Positions 16,421 to 26,870 are shown, counted from the stretch's first letter. The stretch: 32,600 nt of DNA from Bacillota bacterium (GCA_009780625.1 WQZR01000003.1:1-32600); one strand, 5' to 3'. Numbers and translations are program-made. The notes: generated by a model not told the origin, from the sequence alone.

Positions 16421-19400
16421 ATCGAACTTTCATCTTGTATCGTAGTCTAACGAAGAAGAATATTCCGGCAACAAGAAGAATCGACGCAACAACAATCAGC
16501 ACAACTGCAACGGTGTTGAGCGGTTCTCCAATGAACACCATGTTTCTCATAAGAATGAAACCTTCTGGAGTTACAACTTGAACGATGTATATGCTGTTGA
16601 ATGCCCCCAGATTTTCGATGTGTTCTGTTCGGTCTGGACTTTCTGAGTTAACTTCAACACGTTCAATAAGCACTCTTTCACCGCCTTGGTCAGGTTGTCT
16701 GAAAACTTCGATGAAAACTGTTCCATTTCTGTGGTATATGAAACTTGGGTTGAAGCTTATAGTGAACGGGTCGTTTGTTTTTGTTGCCCACGGTTGACTT
16801 GTTTGAATTAGAGGGTTTTCGTTTGAAATGAACACTCTGAATGTATATTCTGTGTTTGTTCTAAGGCTTGGCTCAGACGCTGTTCCGAACGATGCTCTAA
16901 CTGTGAAACTATATCTTCCGTCACTCAACATTCCGTTTCTATCTGGAGTTCTGTCGAAACTTGAAAGTTGAATTTGATTTCTGTTGTGTGTGACTGCAAA
17001 CAACTCGTCTAGAATTGGTCTTCCAATTTCGTTAGGGTTTAGAGTTGCAAATCTTAGACCGCTTACAATTTCAACATTTGCTCTGCTTTGCATAAATGCA
17101 TAGTCAATTCCAAGTCTTGCAATTGATGGGTCTATGATGAAGAATGTATATCTTGTTTCTCTGTTTTGAACTGGAGGTGAAGCGTTTGGAACAGAGTAGG
17201 TTACTGTCAATTCATAGAACCCTGGTCTTGTTAGGTTTAGAATGTGAGGCTGAAGTTCTGATGACTCGAACGCTTCTTCGCCGTTTAGCATTGCTTTCAT
17301 AGAAATTGCACTAAATCTATGAGCATGAGTTGCTGTCAGACGAACAGAGTTTTCATACACCATGTTGCGAAGAGCTGCACCGTGTTCTGCGTTTGCAGAG
17401 TTGAAGTTTGTGCTTTCAGCTGAAAGCATTGCTTCTGTCAGAACATAGAATGCAATTTGAGTTGTTGTCACTCCGCCTGATGCAATTCTGTGAGTGTTTC
17501 CGGCAAGGTCTCTAAACACAAGTGTATACCTTCCTGGTTCAGACAGTCTAACTCTTGCAGAACCTGCAGAGTTAAGTTGAGAAACATCGCTTCTTCCAAC
17601 TGTTTGAACAAGTCTTCCTTCATAGTATATGTCATCAAAGTTCAGGTTTCCATAGAACGAAGATGTTGAGGCATCTGTGCTTCTTGAAGTGAAAGTGATA
17701 AGTGAGTGTGCTTGCGCTGGGTCTGTGTTTGTTATATCGTTTGTCGCTTGAATTGTTCTTCCAACACCAAAGTGGAATTCGTTAGGGTTTTCTCTGTTTA
17801 GACCGCTTAGAGTTGTTGTTGGTCTGATTACATAGATATCTGCAAACTGTCTAACTGTGCTGTCGCCAGTTGCAGTGATTTCGAAACGAAGACGTCTTAG
17901 GGCATCTGTTGGAAGCCCTTGCCCTGATGTTAGTGTGTGGAACAGTGAGAATGTGACGTTGTTTTGGTGAATTGGGTTTATTTGTATTGTTGGGTTTGTG
18001 TCGATTGTGAAGAACCTTGTGATGATTCTTGGGTTTTCATTCATGATAACCACTTCATCTCCAAATATTGGAGATGTTTCGATTCTGTTTCCTCGGCTAT
18101 CAATTGCCCAGAAAAGTCTTGCATCTTGTTCTTCGATGATGATTGTGTAGTTTCTTGTGAACCCAAGGTTTGAAGTGAAGGTTAGGTGATAGATGCTGTG
18201 AAGCCTTTCAAAAGGAGTTCCACTGCTGATTTGACCCATGTTTTGGTGAACACTTAGACCAGTGATTGGGTTTACTTGTTCTTCAACTGCGGTAAGTATG
18301 AAACCAAATGGGTTTCCAGGAGCTGTTTCATATGTAAGCCTTGCAAAGTGCGTAATCAACTCACCATCTGCTGTGAAACTTTGTTTTGCAACTGTTGTGT
18401 TTTCGCCACCGGCTGTCCAAGCTTCAAGCTCTGGGAATGTTGAGTCGTAAATCACTGGACCGATTGTTGTTGAGTTTTCAAGTATGGTTGAATTTAGAAG
18501 AATTCTGATTTCAATTCTCACATTCACTCTTTCGTTAAATGATATAACTCTAAGCCCTGTTCCAGCAGGGTCTACACTTGTTGTGAAGTTTGCTGGATTC
18601 ATTGTCACCCAACTTCCGCCAGTGATTAGGTTTCTTTCTTGAATTGTTACAGTGTGAAGTTGAGGGTTATATCTATATCTTAGGTTTTGAGTTGCATACA
18701 ACGGACCAGTAGGGTGAGGAACGTTGATTGCACCATCGAAGTGTTGGCGACTTGCTGTTAGGTTTGTGATTGCTTTTGTGTCGGTTCTGCCGAAGTTGTC
18801 TACATACCACAATCTATACACACCAGCAGTCAGTGTAAACCTTGCAACTTGACCTTGCTCGAATGCAATTGTTTGAGCAGGTGTTGAGTTGTCTGTCAAT
18901 ATAGGGTTAGGTTGACGGACGTTGTTTACATACCTATGAAGGGTGTGAGTGATTGTTGTGCTTGCATTGAATGCACTGCCAAGAATTCCAATAACAATTG
19001 GCTGACCCTCTGGGTTTACGTTGTCTATGTCTACAAATGCACCAGCAAAGTGGAAAATCACTCTTAGGTTTTGTTCTGGGTTGTTTCTGTTATGAATTGT
19101 AAGCGAATAACTTGAACCCGCAATTGTGTCAACTCTTCCAGTGCCTGTGAGTTGTTCTTGAATATATTCTTCTGCGTGTTTCATAACATCGTTTTTGTTC
19201 AGGTAGCCATGCGAGAAGAATGTTCTTGAATTTGTTGCTGTTGGAGTTGGATAGAATGGGTCTGTTCTGTCCATAACGGTAACCATAAACCATTTGTCTG
19301 GAGAACTTACGTTATTTACAACAAAGTTTCTGGTTGCATCTCCTGGTCTATAGATTGCGTTTACAACTCTTGGGGCAGGAGAGTGGGTTAGGTTTAAGGT

Positions 19401-22400
19401 TTGTTGTCTAGCTGCTGCACTTGTTGGAATTTCGTTATAGAACGAAACACTCATGCTTGGTCCGATTGTCGCTTCTTCTGGGTTTGGAACATAGATGAAG
19501 AACCCTCTAAAGTTTCCTGCCATATCTCTTTCTATAATTTCGAAGTTTGTTTCATCTGTCCAGTTATAGAATGTGAGAATTGACTGAAGTGTGTGTTGAG
19601 GACCGTATTGAATAAGTTTATAGTCTAGGTTGTTTGGGTCGAATATTGGGTGTCTGTCTAGATTGATTCCGTCAACCGCTGCAAGTGCTTCGAGGTCGTC
19701 GTCTGGAAGAATTGAGAATAGAGATAAATCGCGGTTTCCTGCGTTTGATTCTCTAACTTCTCTAATCCAGATTTGATAGCTGTCTAGACGTGGGCTATAT
19801 CTTTCTTCTAGTCTTTCAAGAGGACTGTTGTTTAGAATTACGTTGTTTGTTCTTGTATGCTCGAAGAAATGGCTTCTGTTTGCAACAAAGCTGTATGAAC
19901 GAAGCATAACTGCATCGTCTGTTTCTGAGTTTAGAACGCCTATAACATCTCTTGCAAAATGTTGTTCGTCTTCTCTAACAACAAGATGGTGCGTTGCATC
20001 TGCTCTGTTTAAGAACTCAAACAAGAATCTGTCTGTTTGCAGAAGTTTTGTAAGGTTGCCTTCTGGTCTTAGGTTGTCGATGATAAGAACATATCTTTCT
20101 TCACCGAAGCCTTCGCCCGTGCTTCTAACATAGTTATCTAGGTCGCCAGTGAAGCGAACAGTGATTGCAAAAACATCACCCTCTCTTGAGGCGTCTAGTT
20201 TAATGAAATAACGTCTTCTGTGATTGTCTCCGCCATGTGTTCCAAGTCCTTCTGAGTTTTCAATTTTTCTGAATTCAACAAGTGGGGTTACTGAAACTCC
20301 ATTGTGAAGAACTGTCACGTTATTCCAGTCTATTTGTGCTGAATATCTGTCTGCTGGGTCGTCAAAAGCAAACGAAACATATCTTTCTTCTGGTGTGTTT
20401 GGTGTTGGTCTGATTGCAACAACGCCATCTTCAACTTGACCGGTTGGAATTAGTTGATTGTTTAACACTTGATATAGAATTGGACCTTGGTCGTTAAGCC
20501 TTGGAGCTTCTGTTGTTGGGGTTCCATATTCTGAACCTTCGAAATATCTAGCTTGCGGACCAACTGGGTCTATTTCAAAAGCATATCTCATGCGGTTTGA
20601 AAGGAATGGTTCTCTTGCTATTGCGTGGTCGTCGTGGAAGGTTACGAAGTTTACGTCGACTCTGTCTCTAAGCAGAACCGCATACTCTGCAGCGATAAAC
20701 AGTCCACCATTTGTTGTGGATGTTGATTCTCTATATGAACCGTCTTCTTCGCCTATGATGCTGAAGATATCAACAACTTGATTGTTGCTTGAAAGTGGGG
20801 CAGAGGAGCTGTGAATCAAGGCTTCTCTTTCTCTTGGGTGCATGTTGTATGTGTTGAAACTTGTTATTCCAGAAGATAGTTGGATATTCAGGTCCAATTC
20901 TCCACCAATAACAATAAGTGAAAGAAGTTGTTTGATTCTTCTATCAATGCTTGTCAGTCTTTCAAGTTCAACTTGGTTTGAAGTTCTTGTTGCACCTTCG
21001 ATGTCTAGTTTAAGAACTTCAATAAAGTCTGCAATTGCTCTCATTGGATTGTTTAGGTAGTTTGGAGGGAGAACATAGTCTGTGTCTTCTTCAATTATGT
21101 GGAATACTGACGCAAAATATGAAGCAGTAACAACACCATATTTATTTGCAAGAACTTGCATTGCAACTGGAACGAAGTTTGTGTTAAGTTCGATGTTTGC
21201 TGCTTCCCACATATCTAGGTGAGAATATACGACTGCGTCTTGAAGAATCAGAACGTTGTCTTGTCCGATGCTTTGCGAAACATCAATAATTCTGCCTCTG
21301 TCGATTCCAAAAATCCAAATTCTTTCGATTTCATCTGTTTCGAAACCATCTATGTCTATAGGGCTTTCGAACTCTGGAGTGTATCTTCTTGAAACTGTGT
21401 AGCGACCTTCAAGGGTTTTTTCATCACTGCCTGGGTTTAGCATTGTGTCTGGAGTGGTCCATCTGCCTGCTCCAAGATAGTTTATGTGAAGTGTGTTTGA
21501 AACGCCAAATTCTGGTGTTCCGATGCTGTATAGAGCTGCTGGCTCTCCAAGTTCAGCAAAGATTTGGTTGAATGTATAAGTTACAGTTTCAACTTCAAAT
21601 GGCTGCGGAACATCGTTAACTATGCCGCCTCCAAAATCTCTAACCCCAACGTGAGCTCTGTCTCTTGAAGTTGTTACGGTTGGACCTGCAAGGTCTGGGA
21701 ATCTTCCGCCTTGATACCATGCTGCGTTGTCTGTTTCCATTTGGCTTTCGATTCTAACGCCCGCAAGGTCGAAGTTGACATTGATTTGTCCTGCTGTTCC
21801 GTTGTGCCCGAAAACGTCTCTTGCACCAAATAGGAATGTTCCTTCGTTTTGTTTAACTTCAACAAGCCAGAAACCAGCATCACTTACTGACCTTCTGTGT
21901 GTGAAGCCTTGTCTATATACGATTGCCCAAACTGTTTCGCATTCTGGAGCGCACACTGAACCGATGCAGTTTACTGTGCAATCCTTTTCTGGGTTTAGGT
22001 TTTCTGCAAGAAGATTATCTCTTGTGCTTGGAACAGTTCTTGCTGTTCCTGTTGCTCCACCAATACCAAAACCATATGCAAGACGAGTAGGGAGGTCTAG
22101 TGAGTTGAATTGGTTTGGCGAGTGCATGATTCTATATTCTTCTGCATCGTCGTCAAATCCAACTCCGATGTTTTTTGTGAGTAGATATGTCATGTCTGTT
22201 TCGTCGCTTATGTCTATGAAGGCTTCGAAATATCTAACTCCTTGAGTTTCTTCAACTGGCATAAAACTGCCGAGAGCGTTTCTTTTTAGAAGTGGGTTGT
22301 TTACCGCTGGGTCTTGATAGCCAACTGGTTTAACTCCGATGTTTGTTGTTATAAAATCATCGTCTCCAAGTTCTAGAGCTTTGTGTGTTCCCCAAATAAC

Positions 22401-25400
22401 GTTGTGAGTTGCAGGGGCATCTCCGCCTCTAAGGTTGACGCTTAGTGGGTTAGAAGGGTTGTCTGCGTCATGTTCGTCTAGAATGTCTTCTAGAATGATT
22501 GTGTTTGGTCTGATGTCTCTATCCAAAATGATGTAGTAATACGTCACGTTGCCTGCAGTGTCTGTGATTCTGAAAACATATATTCCAGATGTTGCAAGAA
22601 TGCTTTGTGTTGTGTATGGAATAAAGTTTTGGCTTAGTTGTCTGTTCTCGAGCATAAAACGAGCCTGAACCCAAATTTCTTGATTTGCTTCTCTTGCCCA
22701 GTGTCCGTATCTTAGACTGTTGTTTGTTTCAAGACCTTGGCGTCCAAAAACAACGGCATTTAGCGCATCTTCGTGGTCTCCTGAAACAATTGAAAGGTCT
22801 TGGTTGATTGGCGTGAATGCAAATTCAACACCAACTGTTGCACCACTTGCTTTCACATCTTCGAAGTCGAACCAAACCATGTTGTTTGTCACGAATGTTT
22901 TGTCGTCGATTGCAGAAAAACGTCTTAGGAATTCTGTCCAACTTTGCTCTCTCCATCTATTTAGAGCCGTTTCGAATTCTGCATCAGATGCAAAAGATTC
23001 TCTCACTGGAGGTGTTGGAACTGTGTCTCCTCTGGTGTTTTGTTTTGGAGCGATAATAATTGGTTGGGTGTCAATATAGAAGTCAAAAGGAACAGTTGAA
23101 CCTTGAGTTCCAAACCTTGCGGTCAGAACATAGTGCCCGTTGTGTTGTGTGAACTGTCCGTTTTGAGGGAAGTTCTCCCGTGCTTGGCCAAGTGCTTCTT
23201 GGTCTGTCAGCCATGTTCTGCCCATAAGCGCTGCGTCTGGTGCAAAGAACATGCGTGTGAAGCGTCCATCAAACCAGCCATATTTTTCAAACATAGCTAG
23301 CCCTAGAGAGTTTCCAAATGTTGATTGATACCAAGCTTGAGTTCCTTCAACGTTCTGGAACATGTTGTGTGTTGGAACGTTTGTGTTGTTTGAGCCAAGT
23401 GCAATTTGTTGGAATGTGAAGTTTGGCGGAATGTCAAACACGCTGTGTTCCATGATGTCTATTCTTACAGTTTTGTTTGTGTGTGTTCCACTTGTGATTG
23501 GTCTCCAAGTAGCCGTTCCTTCAGATGGGTCTGTTTCTGCAGCATGGCGAACAGACACAGTCGGGTTCGTTGTGTTGATTTCGAAAGCAAACCATTGAGT
23601 TGATGCTTTTCTTCCCATCTCAACTCTGAAGTTGTTTAGGGTTAGGTTATAGATATGGCTGAATTCAATTCGAACAAGATATCTTCCAGTTTGTTCAAAC
23701 AGTCTGTCTCTTGTGAAACTTGATGTAAGAACTTCGGTTCTTCCAAATGGCATGAAATATATCTGGCTGTTTCTTGTGATTGTGCCAGCGTTTGCAAGGC
23801 TACCAACAAAATTGAAGTCAACTGGAGGTTGGTTTGTTGAAACAAGTCCTCCTGGAATTTCTCCACCAGTTGCGCCTGGTGTGTTTCCTGTTGTAAGTCT
23901 TGACATGATTGCATTGAATGTTGCAGGTGTGATGTTTCTTGGGTCAGGAATAGAAGGGAAGCCCCATTCGTTTGCTTGGTTGCCCCAGGTGTTTGGAAAA
24001 CTTGTGCCGTTGTTGTTTGGGTTTGGCATATACTCTGTTATGTTTGCGCCCTGTGTTTGTTGTTGTGTTCCAGCGTGAAGTCCGCTAGATGGGCTGTTTA
24101 GAAGGTTTGTAAGCGTAAATTGACCATTGACATGGTATAGAGGCAAATCTCTTGCAGTTGTTCTGTCGGTATACATCATTTCAAAACCAAAACTGCTAAG
24201 GTGAAGGAAACGCATATCTGCACCAGCAATCACTTGTGGGCGATATTCCATGCTTCCAGTTGATTGGTCGATAATAACTGTCTGATATTCGATTAGATAT
24301 GTTCCAACGTTTTCAAGACAGATTTCAAGTCTTTCACCGGTGTAGGTTGTTCGTGTTTCAACACGTTGCCCTGTAAGGTTTCCAAAACTGTCTCTTCTTT
24401 CACGAGTCACCAAAAGGTTGTTTGCAAATGGGGCAGGGGAAATTAGTTTGATTTCCCATCTAAAAATTTGCTCGAAACCTCTAAGGTCTATATGCGAAGT
24501 ATCGATTGTAACCCAGAAACGATTAGGGTCGAAACTTATTGTTGGTTTTTCTAGAGTTTGTCCATAGAACTGGTATGCAGAAAGTGCAAGCATTGGAGGG
24601 TCGTTTGCTTCAACGCCTGGAATGTCCATAACTCCAATTTTGTCTCCGCTGATATCTCTAGCTAGAGAAGCGCCGTTGATTGTTGGAGCTTTTCCATCTC
24701 CAAAGAAACTGCTTTCTAGAACAAGGTTAAAGTGGATTTGGAAACCATCGTTGTCGAAATTGTTTCCGTCGTGGTCTGCCATGATGTGCGCACCAATGGC
24801 AATTGTGTAGGCACCTTCTGGAAGGGTTGTGTGAGCAAGTGTTTCTCTTCTTATTCCAAGTTGTTGAATTGTTCCATCTCCGTTATAGACAATGTTGTCG
24901 TTAAGCATAATTCTGTTGTCGTTTAGAATCCATGTTGAGTCTGAACATGGCCCTGTTGCAATGTCTGTAAGAACAATGTCGTCATCAAGAGGATTTCCAA
25001 ATAGAAGAGATGTGACTGCAATAGCATTGTTTGCAAGTGAGAAACTGCTGACCTGTGTTGGTCTTTCTGCTGGGTTGAATACAATAACTGCGTCCCATGC
25101 ACCTCCAGCGATGTCTGAGTTCCAGAAAACCAGTTCGCCTTGATTGTTTATTGCAAAACGGTCTTGAACGCCACCAGTTGCAAATGAACCTTCTCCAACA
25201 CTGTGAACCGTGTTTGCTAGGTGTAGTTGGTCTGGCATAAGAACTGTTCTTCTTTCAGCACCAGAGAAAGGGTTTGCCATTGCAAGACCTTGTGGGTTTG
25301 TTGCTGGAATTGCATATGGAAGCATAAGGGAAATCATGAAGCCTTCTGCCTCTGTGTCGTCTTGAGCGTAGCTATAGTGAAGTAGGGGAGAGATTAGAGG

Positions 25401-26132
25401 AAAATCGTATCTGCCAGTTTGAATGCTTGGAGAAACAACCGAAACAGCAATTGGTGTTGTTCCTTCTTCATCTGAAAAACCAACAAGTCGTTGGCCAAAT
25501 TCACCAAAAGAAATATAAACTGCGTCTTTAACTTCGTGCCCCAAAACTCTTGGTGCTCTTGGGTTTGGAAGAAGATTTCTATTCGCATCTCTATCTAAGT
25601 TTGAAATCATAAAGAAGTTGTCTGCACCTGTTTCGAATTGAGCAGGTCTAGAACCAAATGTTGGTGCTCCACCAGGTGTTGCTGAAGGAATTTCGTATGA
25701 TACTCTGATGATTTCGTATTGCTCTCTGTAGGCATCTCTTTCTAGGTTTCTGTATTGAGTGTTTGGAACAACTGGACCGCCAGGAACGCGAATGATTGGG
25801 TTATCTCCACCGCTTGAAATTCTGAACCAGTTTAGATAATGCGGTTGTGGAAGCCCCATTGGTGTTCCGTCTGTTGGGTCGTAGTATTGCTTCATACCAA
25901 AACGTGCAAGGTTTGTGTTTGCACCAGTTGTTTCGGTGTTCATTCTAACCATTTGCGCCAAAAAAGTTCCAGTTGTTTGGTCTGTGCTTGGCGTGGTTGC
26001 AATTGCATCTCTTTTCATTGTTGGAACAAACGCAAAAACAGTACCTAAAGTGGCTGCTAGAACGATGACCATTAAACTAAAAACCCTTGAAATTCTTTTG
26101 CTTCTAAGGGTGGCTTTTTCTACGAAATTCAT
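16419..26132 (-). CDS. Giant cell-surface protein (~3,237 aa) with signal peptide and C-terminal TM anchor
   Basis: One uninterrupted ORF; start moved to MNFVEK at 26132, followed by 'VFSLMVIVLAATLGTVFAFVP'; C-terminus 'VAVVLIVVASILLVAGIFFFVRLRYKMKVR'. Beta-rich Ig-like-looking segments such as 'SGIYVFRITDTAGNVTYYYIILDR'. Confidence 0.88.
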   Translation of the reverse strand: MNFVEKATLRSKRISRVFSLMVIVLAATLGTVFAFVPTMKRDAIATTPSTDQTTGTFLAQMVRMNTETTGANTNLARFGMKQYYDPTDGTPMGLPQPHYLNWFRISSGGDNPIIRVPGGPVVPNTQYRNLERDAYREQYEIIRVSYEIPSATPGGAPTFGSRPAQFETGADNFFMISNLDRDANRNLLPNPRAPRVLGHEVKDAVYISFGEFGQRLVGFSDEEGTTPIAVSVVSPSIQTGRYDFPLISPLLHYSYAQDDTEAEGFMISLMLPYAIPATNPQGLAMANPFSGAERRTVLMPDQLHLANTVHSVGEGSFATGGVQDRFAINNQGELVFWNSDIAGGAWDAVIVFNPAERPTQVSSFSLANNAIAVTSLLFGNPLDDDIVLTDIATGPCSDSTWILNDNRIMLNDNIVYNGDGTIQQLGIRRETLAHTTLPEGAYTIAIGAHIMADHDGNNFDNDGFQIHFNLVLESSFFGDGKAPTINGASLARDISGDKIGVMDIPGVEANDPPMLALSAYQFYGQTLEKPTISFDPNRFWVTIDTSHIDLRGFEQIFRWEIKLISPAPFANNLLVTRERRDSFGNLTGQRVETRTTYTGERLEICLENVGTYLIEYQTVIIDQSTGSMEYRPQVIAGADMRFLHLSSFGFEMMYTDRTTARDLPLYHVNGQFTLTNLLNSPSSGLHAGTQQQTQGANITEYMPNPNNNGTSFPNTWGNQANEWGFPSIPDPRNITPATFNAIMSRLTTGNTPGATGGEIPGGLVSTNQPPVDFNFVGSLANAGTITRNSQIYFMPFGRTEVLTSSFTRDRLFEQTGRYLVRIEFSHIYNLTLNNFRVEMGRKASTQWFAFEINTTNPTVSVRHAAETDPSEGTATWRPITSGTHTNKTVRIDIMEHSVFDIPPNFTFQQIALGSNNTNVPTHNMFQNVEGTQAWYQSTFGNSLGLAMFEKYGWFDGRFTRMFFAPDAALMGRTWLTDQEALGQARENFPQNGQFTQHNGHYVLTARFGTQGSTVPFDFYIDTQPIIIAPKQNTRGDTVPTPPVRESFASDAEFETALNRWREQSWTEFLRRFSAIDDKTFVTNNMVWFDFEDVKASGATVGVEFAFTPINQDLSIVSGDHEDALNAVVFGRQGLETNNSLRYGHWAREANQEIWVQARFMLENRQLSQNFIPYTTQSILATSGIYVFRITDTAGNVTYYYIILDRDIRPNTIILEDILDEHDADNPSNPLSVNLRGGDAPATHNVIWGTHKALELGDDDFITTNIGVKPVGYQDPAVNNPLLKRNALGSFMPVEETQGVRYFEAFIDISDETDMTYLLTKNIGVGFDDDAEEYRIMHSPNQFNSLDLPTRLAYGFGIGGATGTARTVPSTRDNLLAENLNPEKDCTVNCIGSVCAPECETVWAIVYRQGFTHRRSVSDAGFWLVEVKQNEGTFLFGARDVFGHNGTAGQINVNFDLAGVRIESQMETDNAAWYQGGRFPDLAGPTVTTSRDRAHVGVRDFGGGIVNDVPQPFEVETVTYTFNQIFAELGEPAALYSIGTPEFGVSNTLHINYLGAGRWTTPDTMLNPGSDEKTLEGRYTVSRRYTPEFESPIDIDGFETDEIERIWIFGIDRGRIIDVSQSIGQDNVLILQDAVVYSHLDMWEAANIELNTNFVPVAMQVLANKYGVVTASYFASVFHIIEEDTDYVLPPNYLNNPMRAIADFIEVLKLDIEGATRTSNQVELERLTSIDRRIKQLLSLIVIGGELDLNIQLSSGITSFNTYNMHPREREALIHSSSAPLSSNNQVVDIFSIIGEEDGSYRESTSTTNGGLFIAAEYAVLLRDRVDVNFVTFHDDHAIAREPFLSNRMRYAFEIDPVGPQARYFEGSEYGTPTTEAPRLNDQGPILYQVLNNQLIPTGQVEDGVVAIRPTPNTPEERYVSFAFDDPADRYSAQIDWNNVTVLHNGVSVTPLVEFRKIENSEGLGTHGGDNHRRRYFIKLDASREGDVFAITVRFTGDLDNYVRSTGEGFGEERYVLIIDNLRPEGNLTKLLQTDRFLFEFLNRADATHHLVVREDEQHFARDVIGVLNSETDDAVMLRSYSFVANRSHFFEHTRTNNVILNNSPLERLEERYSPRLDSYQIWIREVRESNAGNRDLSLFSILPDDDLEALAAVDGINLDRHPIFDPNNLDYKLIQYGPQHTLQSILTFYNWTDETNFEIIERDMAGNFRGFFIYVPNPEEATIGPSMSVSFYNEIPTSAAARQQTLNLTHSPAPRVVNAIYRPGDATRNFVVNNVSSPDKWFMVTVMDRTDPFYPTPTATNSRTFFSHGYLNKNDVMKHAEEYIQEQLTGTGRVDTIAGSSYSLTIHNRNNPEQNLRVIFHFAGAFVDIDNVNPEGQPIVIGILGSAFNASTTITHTLHRYVNNVRQPNPILTDNSTPAQTIAFEQGQVARFTLTAGVYRLWYVDNFGRTDTKAITNLTASRQHFDGAINVPHPTGPLYATQNLRYRYNPQLHTVTIQERNLITGGSWVTMNPANFTTSVDPAGTGLRVISFNERVNVRIEIRILLNSTILENSTTIGPVIYDSTFPELEAWTAGGENTTVAKQSFTADGELITHFARLTYETAPGNPFGFILTAVEEQVNPITGLSVHQNMGQISSGTPFERLHSIYHLTFTSNLGFTRNYTIIIEEQDARLFWAIDSRGNRIETSPIFGDEVVIMNENPRIITRFFTIDTNPTIQINPIHQNNVTFSLFHTLTSGQGLPTDALRRLRFEITATGDSTVRQFADIYVIRPTTTLSGLNRENPNEFHFGVGRTIQATNDITNTDPAQAHSLITFTSRSTDASTSSFYGNLNFDDIYYEGRLVQTVGRSDVSQLNSAGSARVRLSEPGRYTLVFRDLAGNTHRIASGGVTTTQIAFYVLTEAMLSAESTNFNSANAEHGAALRNMVYENSVRLTATHAHRFSAISMKAMLNGEEAFESSELQPHILNLTRPGFYELTVTYSVPNASPPVQNRETRYTFFIIDPSIARLGIDYAFMQSRANVEIVSGLRFATLNPNEIGRPILDELFAVTHNRNQIQLSSFDRTPDRNGMLSDGRYSFTVRASFGTASEPSLRTNTEYTFRVFISNENPLIQTSQPWATKTNDPFTISFNPSFIYHRNGTVFIEVFRQPDQGGERVLIERVEVNSESPDRTEHIENLGAFNSIYIVQVVTPEGFILMRNMVFIGEPLNTVAVVLIVVASILLVAGIFFFVRLRYKMKVR

Positions 26133-26147
26133 CTCTTTTTTTACCTT

Positions 26148-26192
26148 ATTATATATCATTTTAATTGCTGTTGAAATTTTACCAATTTTACC
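26148..26192 (-). promoter_or_regulatory. Giant gene promoter with adjacent tandem 9-bp repeat
   Basis: Minus strand TTCAAC (complement 26170-26175), 16-bp spacer, TATAAT (complement 26148-26153); (GGTAAAATT)x2 at 26175-26192. Confidence 0.5.
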
Positions 26193-26293
26193 CTTTTTAT
26201 TAAAATAAAAACTCCCGTTTTTCGACACTATTTTTCGTTCTTTTTGCTTATTTTAGTTTGAGGAAATGGAGTGGTTTATATGCAAAAAATATG

Positions 26294-26308
26294 TGTTATA
26301 ATCAAACC
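26294..26308 (+). promoter_or_regulatory. Extended -10 promoter, predicted leaderless (HD gene)
   Basis: TGT-TATAAT (TATAAT 26297-26302), 6 nt, ATG 26309. Confidence 0.65.
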
Positions 26309-26863
26309 ATGAAAGAACAAAAAATTGATTTAGAAAAAGCACTATATTTTGCAAAAATAAAACACGAAGGTCAGACCAGACAAGGGGGAGAACCATATGT
26401 AACTCACCCTATTCGAGTGGCTGAAATAATCAAAGAAAACAAGGTTGGAGCGAAGTATCACGACGAACTTATTGCCGCAGCTCTTCTTCATGACACTATG
26501 GAAGACACCGAAACATCGTATCAAGAATTAAAGAGAAATTTTGGAGAAATGGTTGCTTCACTTGTTCTAGAACTGACAGACCCAAAGTATACACAGAGAT
26601 ATCTTGGCAAAAAAGAATATATGACCAAAAAGATGGGGCAGATGACGTCTTATGTTTTGACGCTTAAACTTGCTGACAGGCTTGATAATCTTAGAGACAT
26701 GAAGAATGCAACAGAAGAGTTTAGACAAAGACAACTTACAGACACGAGATATATTCTTGAAAACCTTGATGTTGAATATACAAACAGCCAACAAAAACTT
26801 GTTGCATTGGTTAGGGAAGAACTTGCAAAATATGAAGTGGGTGGCAAAGGCATTCACGCTTAA
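26309..26863 (+). CDS. Single-domain HD protein, SpoT/MESH1-like (p)ppGpp hydrolase candidate
   Basis: 'HEGQTRQGGEPYVTHPIRVAEII', 'AAALLHDTMEDTETSY', 'LTLKLADRLDNLRDM'; no synthetase domain. Confidence 0.85.
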   Translation: MKEQKIDLEKALYFAKIKHEGQTRQGGEPYVTHPIRVAEIIKENKVGAKYHDELIAAALLHDTMEDTETSYQELKRNFGEMVASLVLELTDPKYTQRYLGKKEYMTKKMGQMTSYVLTLKLADRLDNLRDMKNATEEFRQRQLTDTRYILENLDVEYTNSQQKLVALVREELAKYEVGGKGIHA

Positions 26864-26870
26864 TAGAATA

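Noticed and set aside
16183-16581. 132-aa plus-strand ORF
   Set aside because: Runs through a strong terminator and into the antisense of the giant gene.
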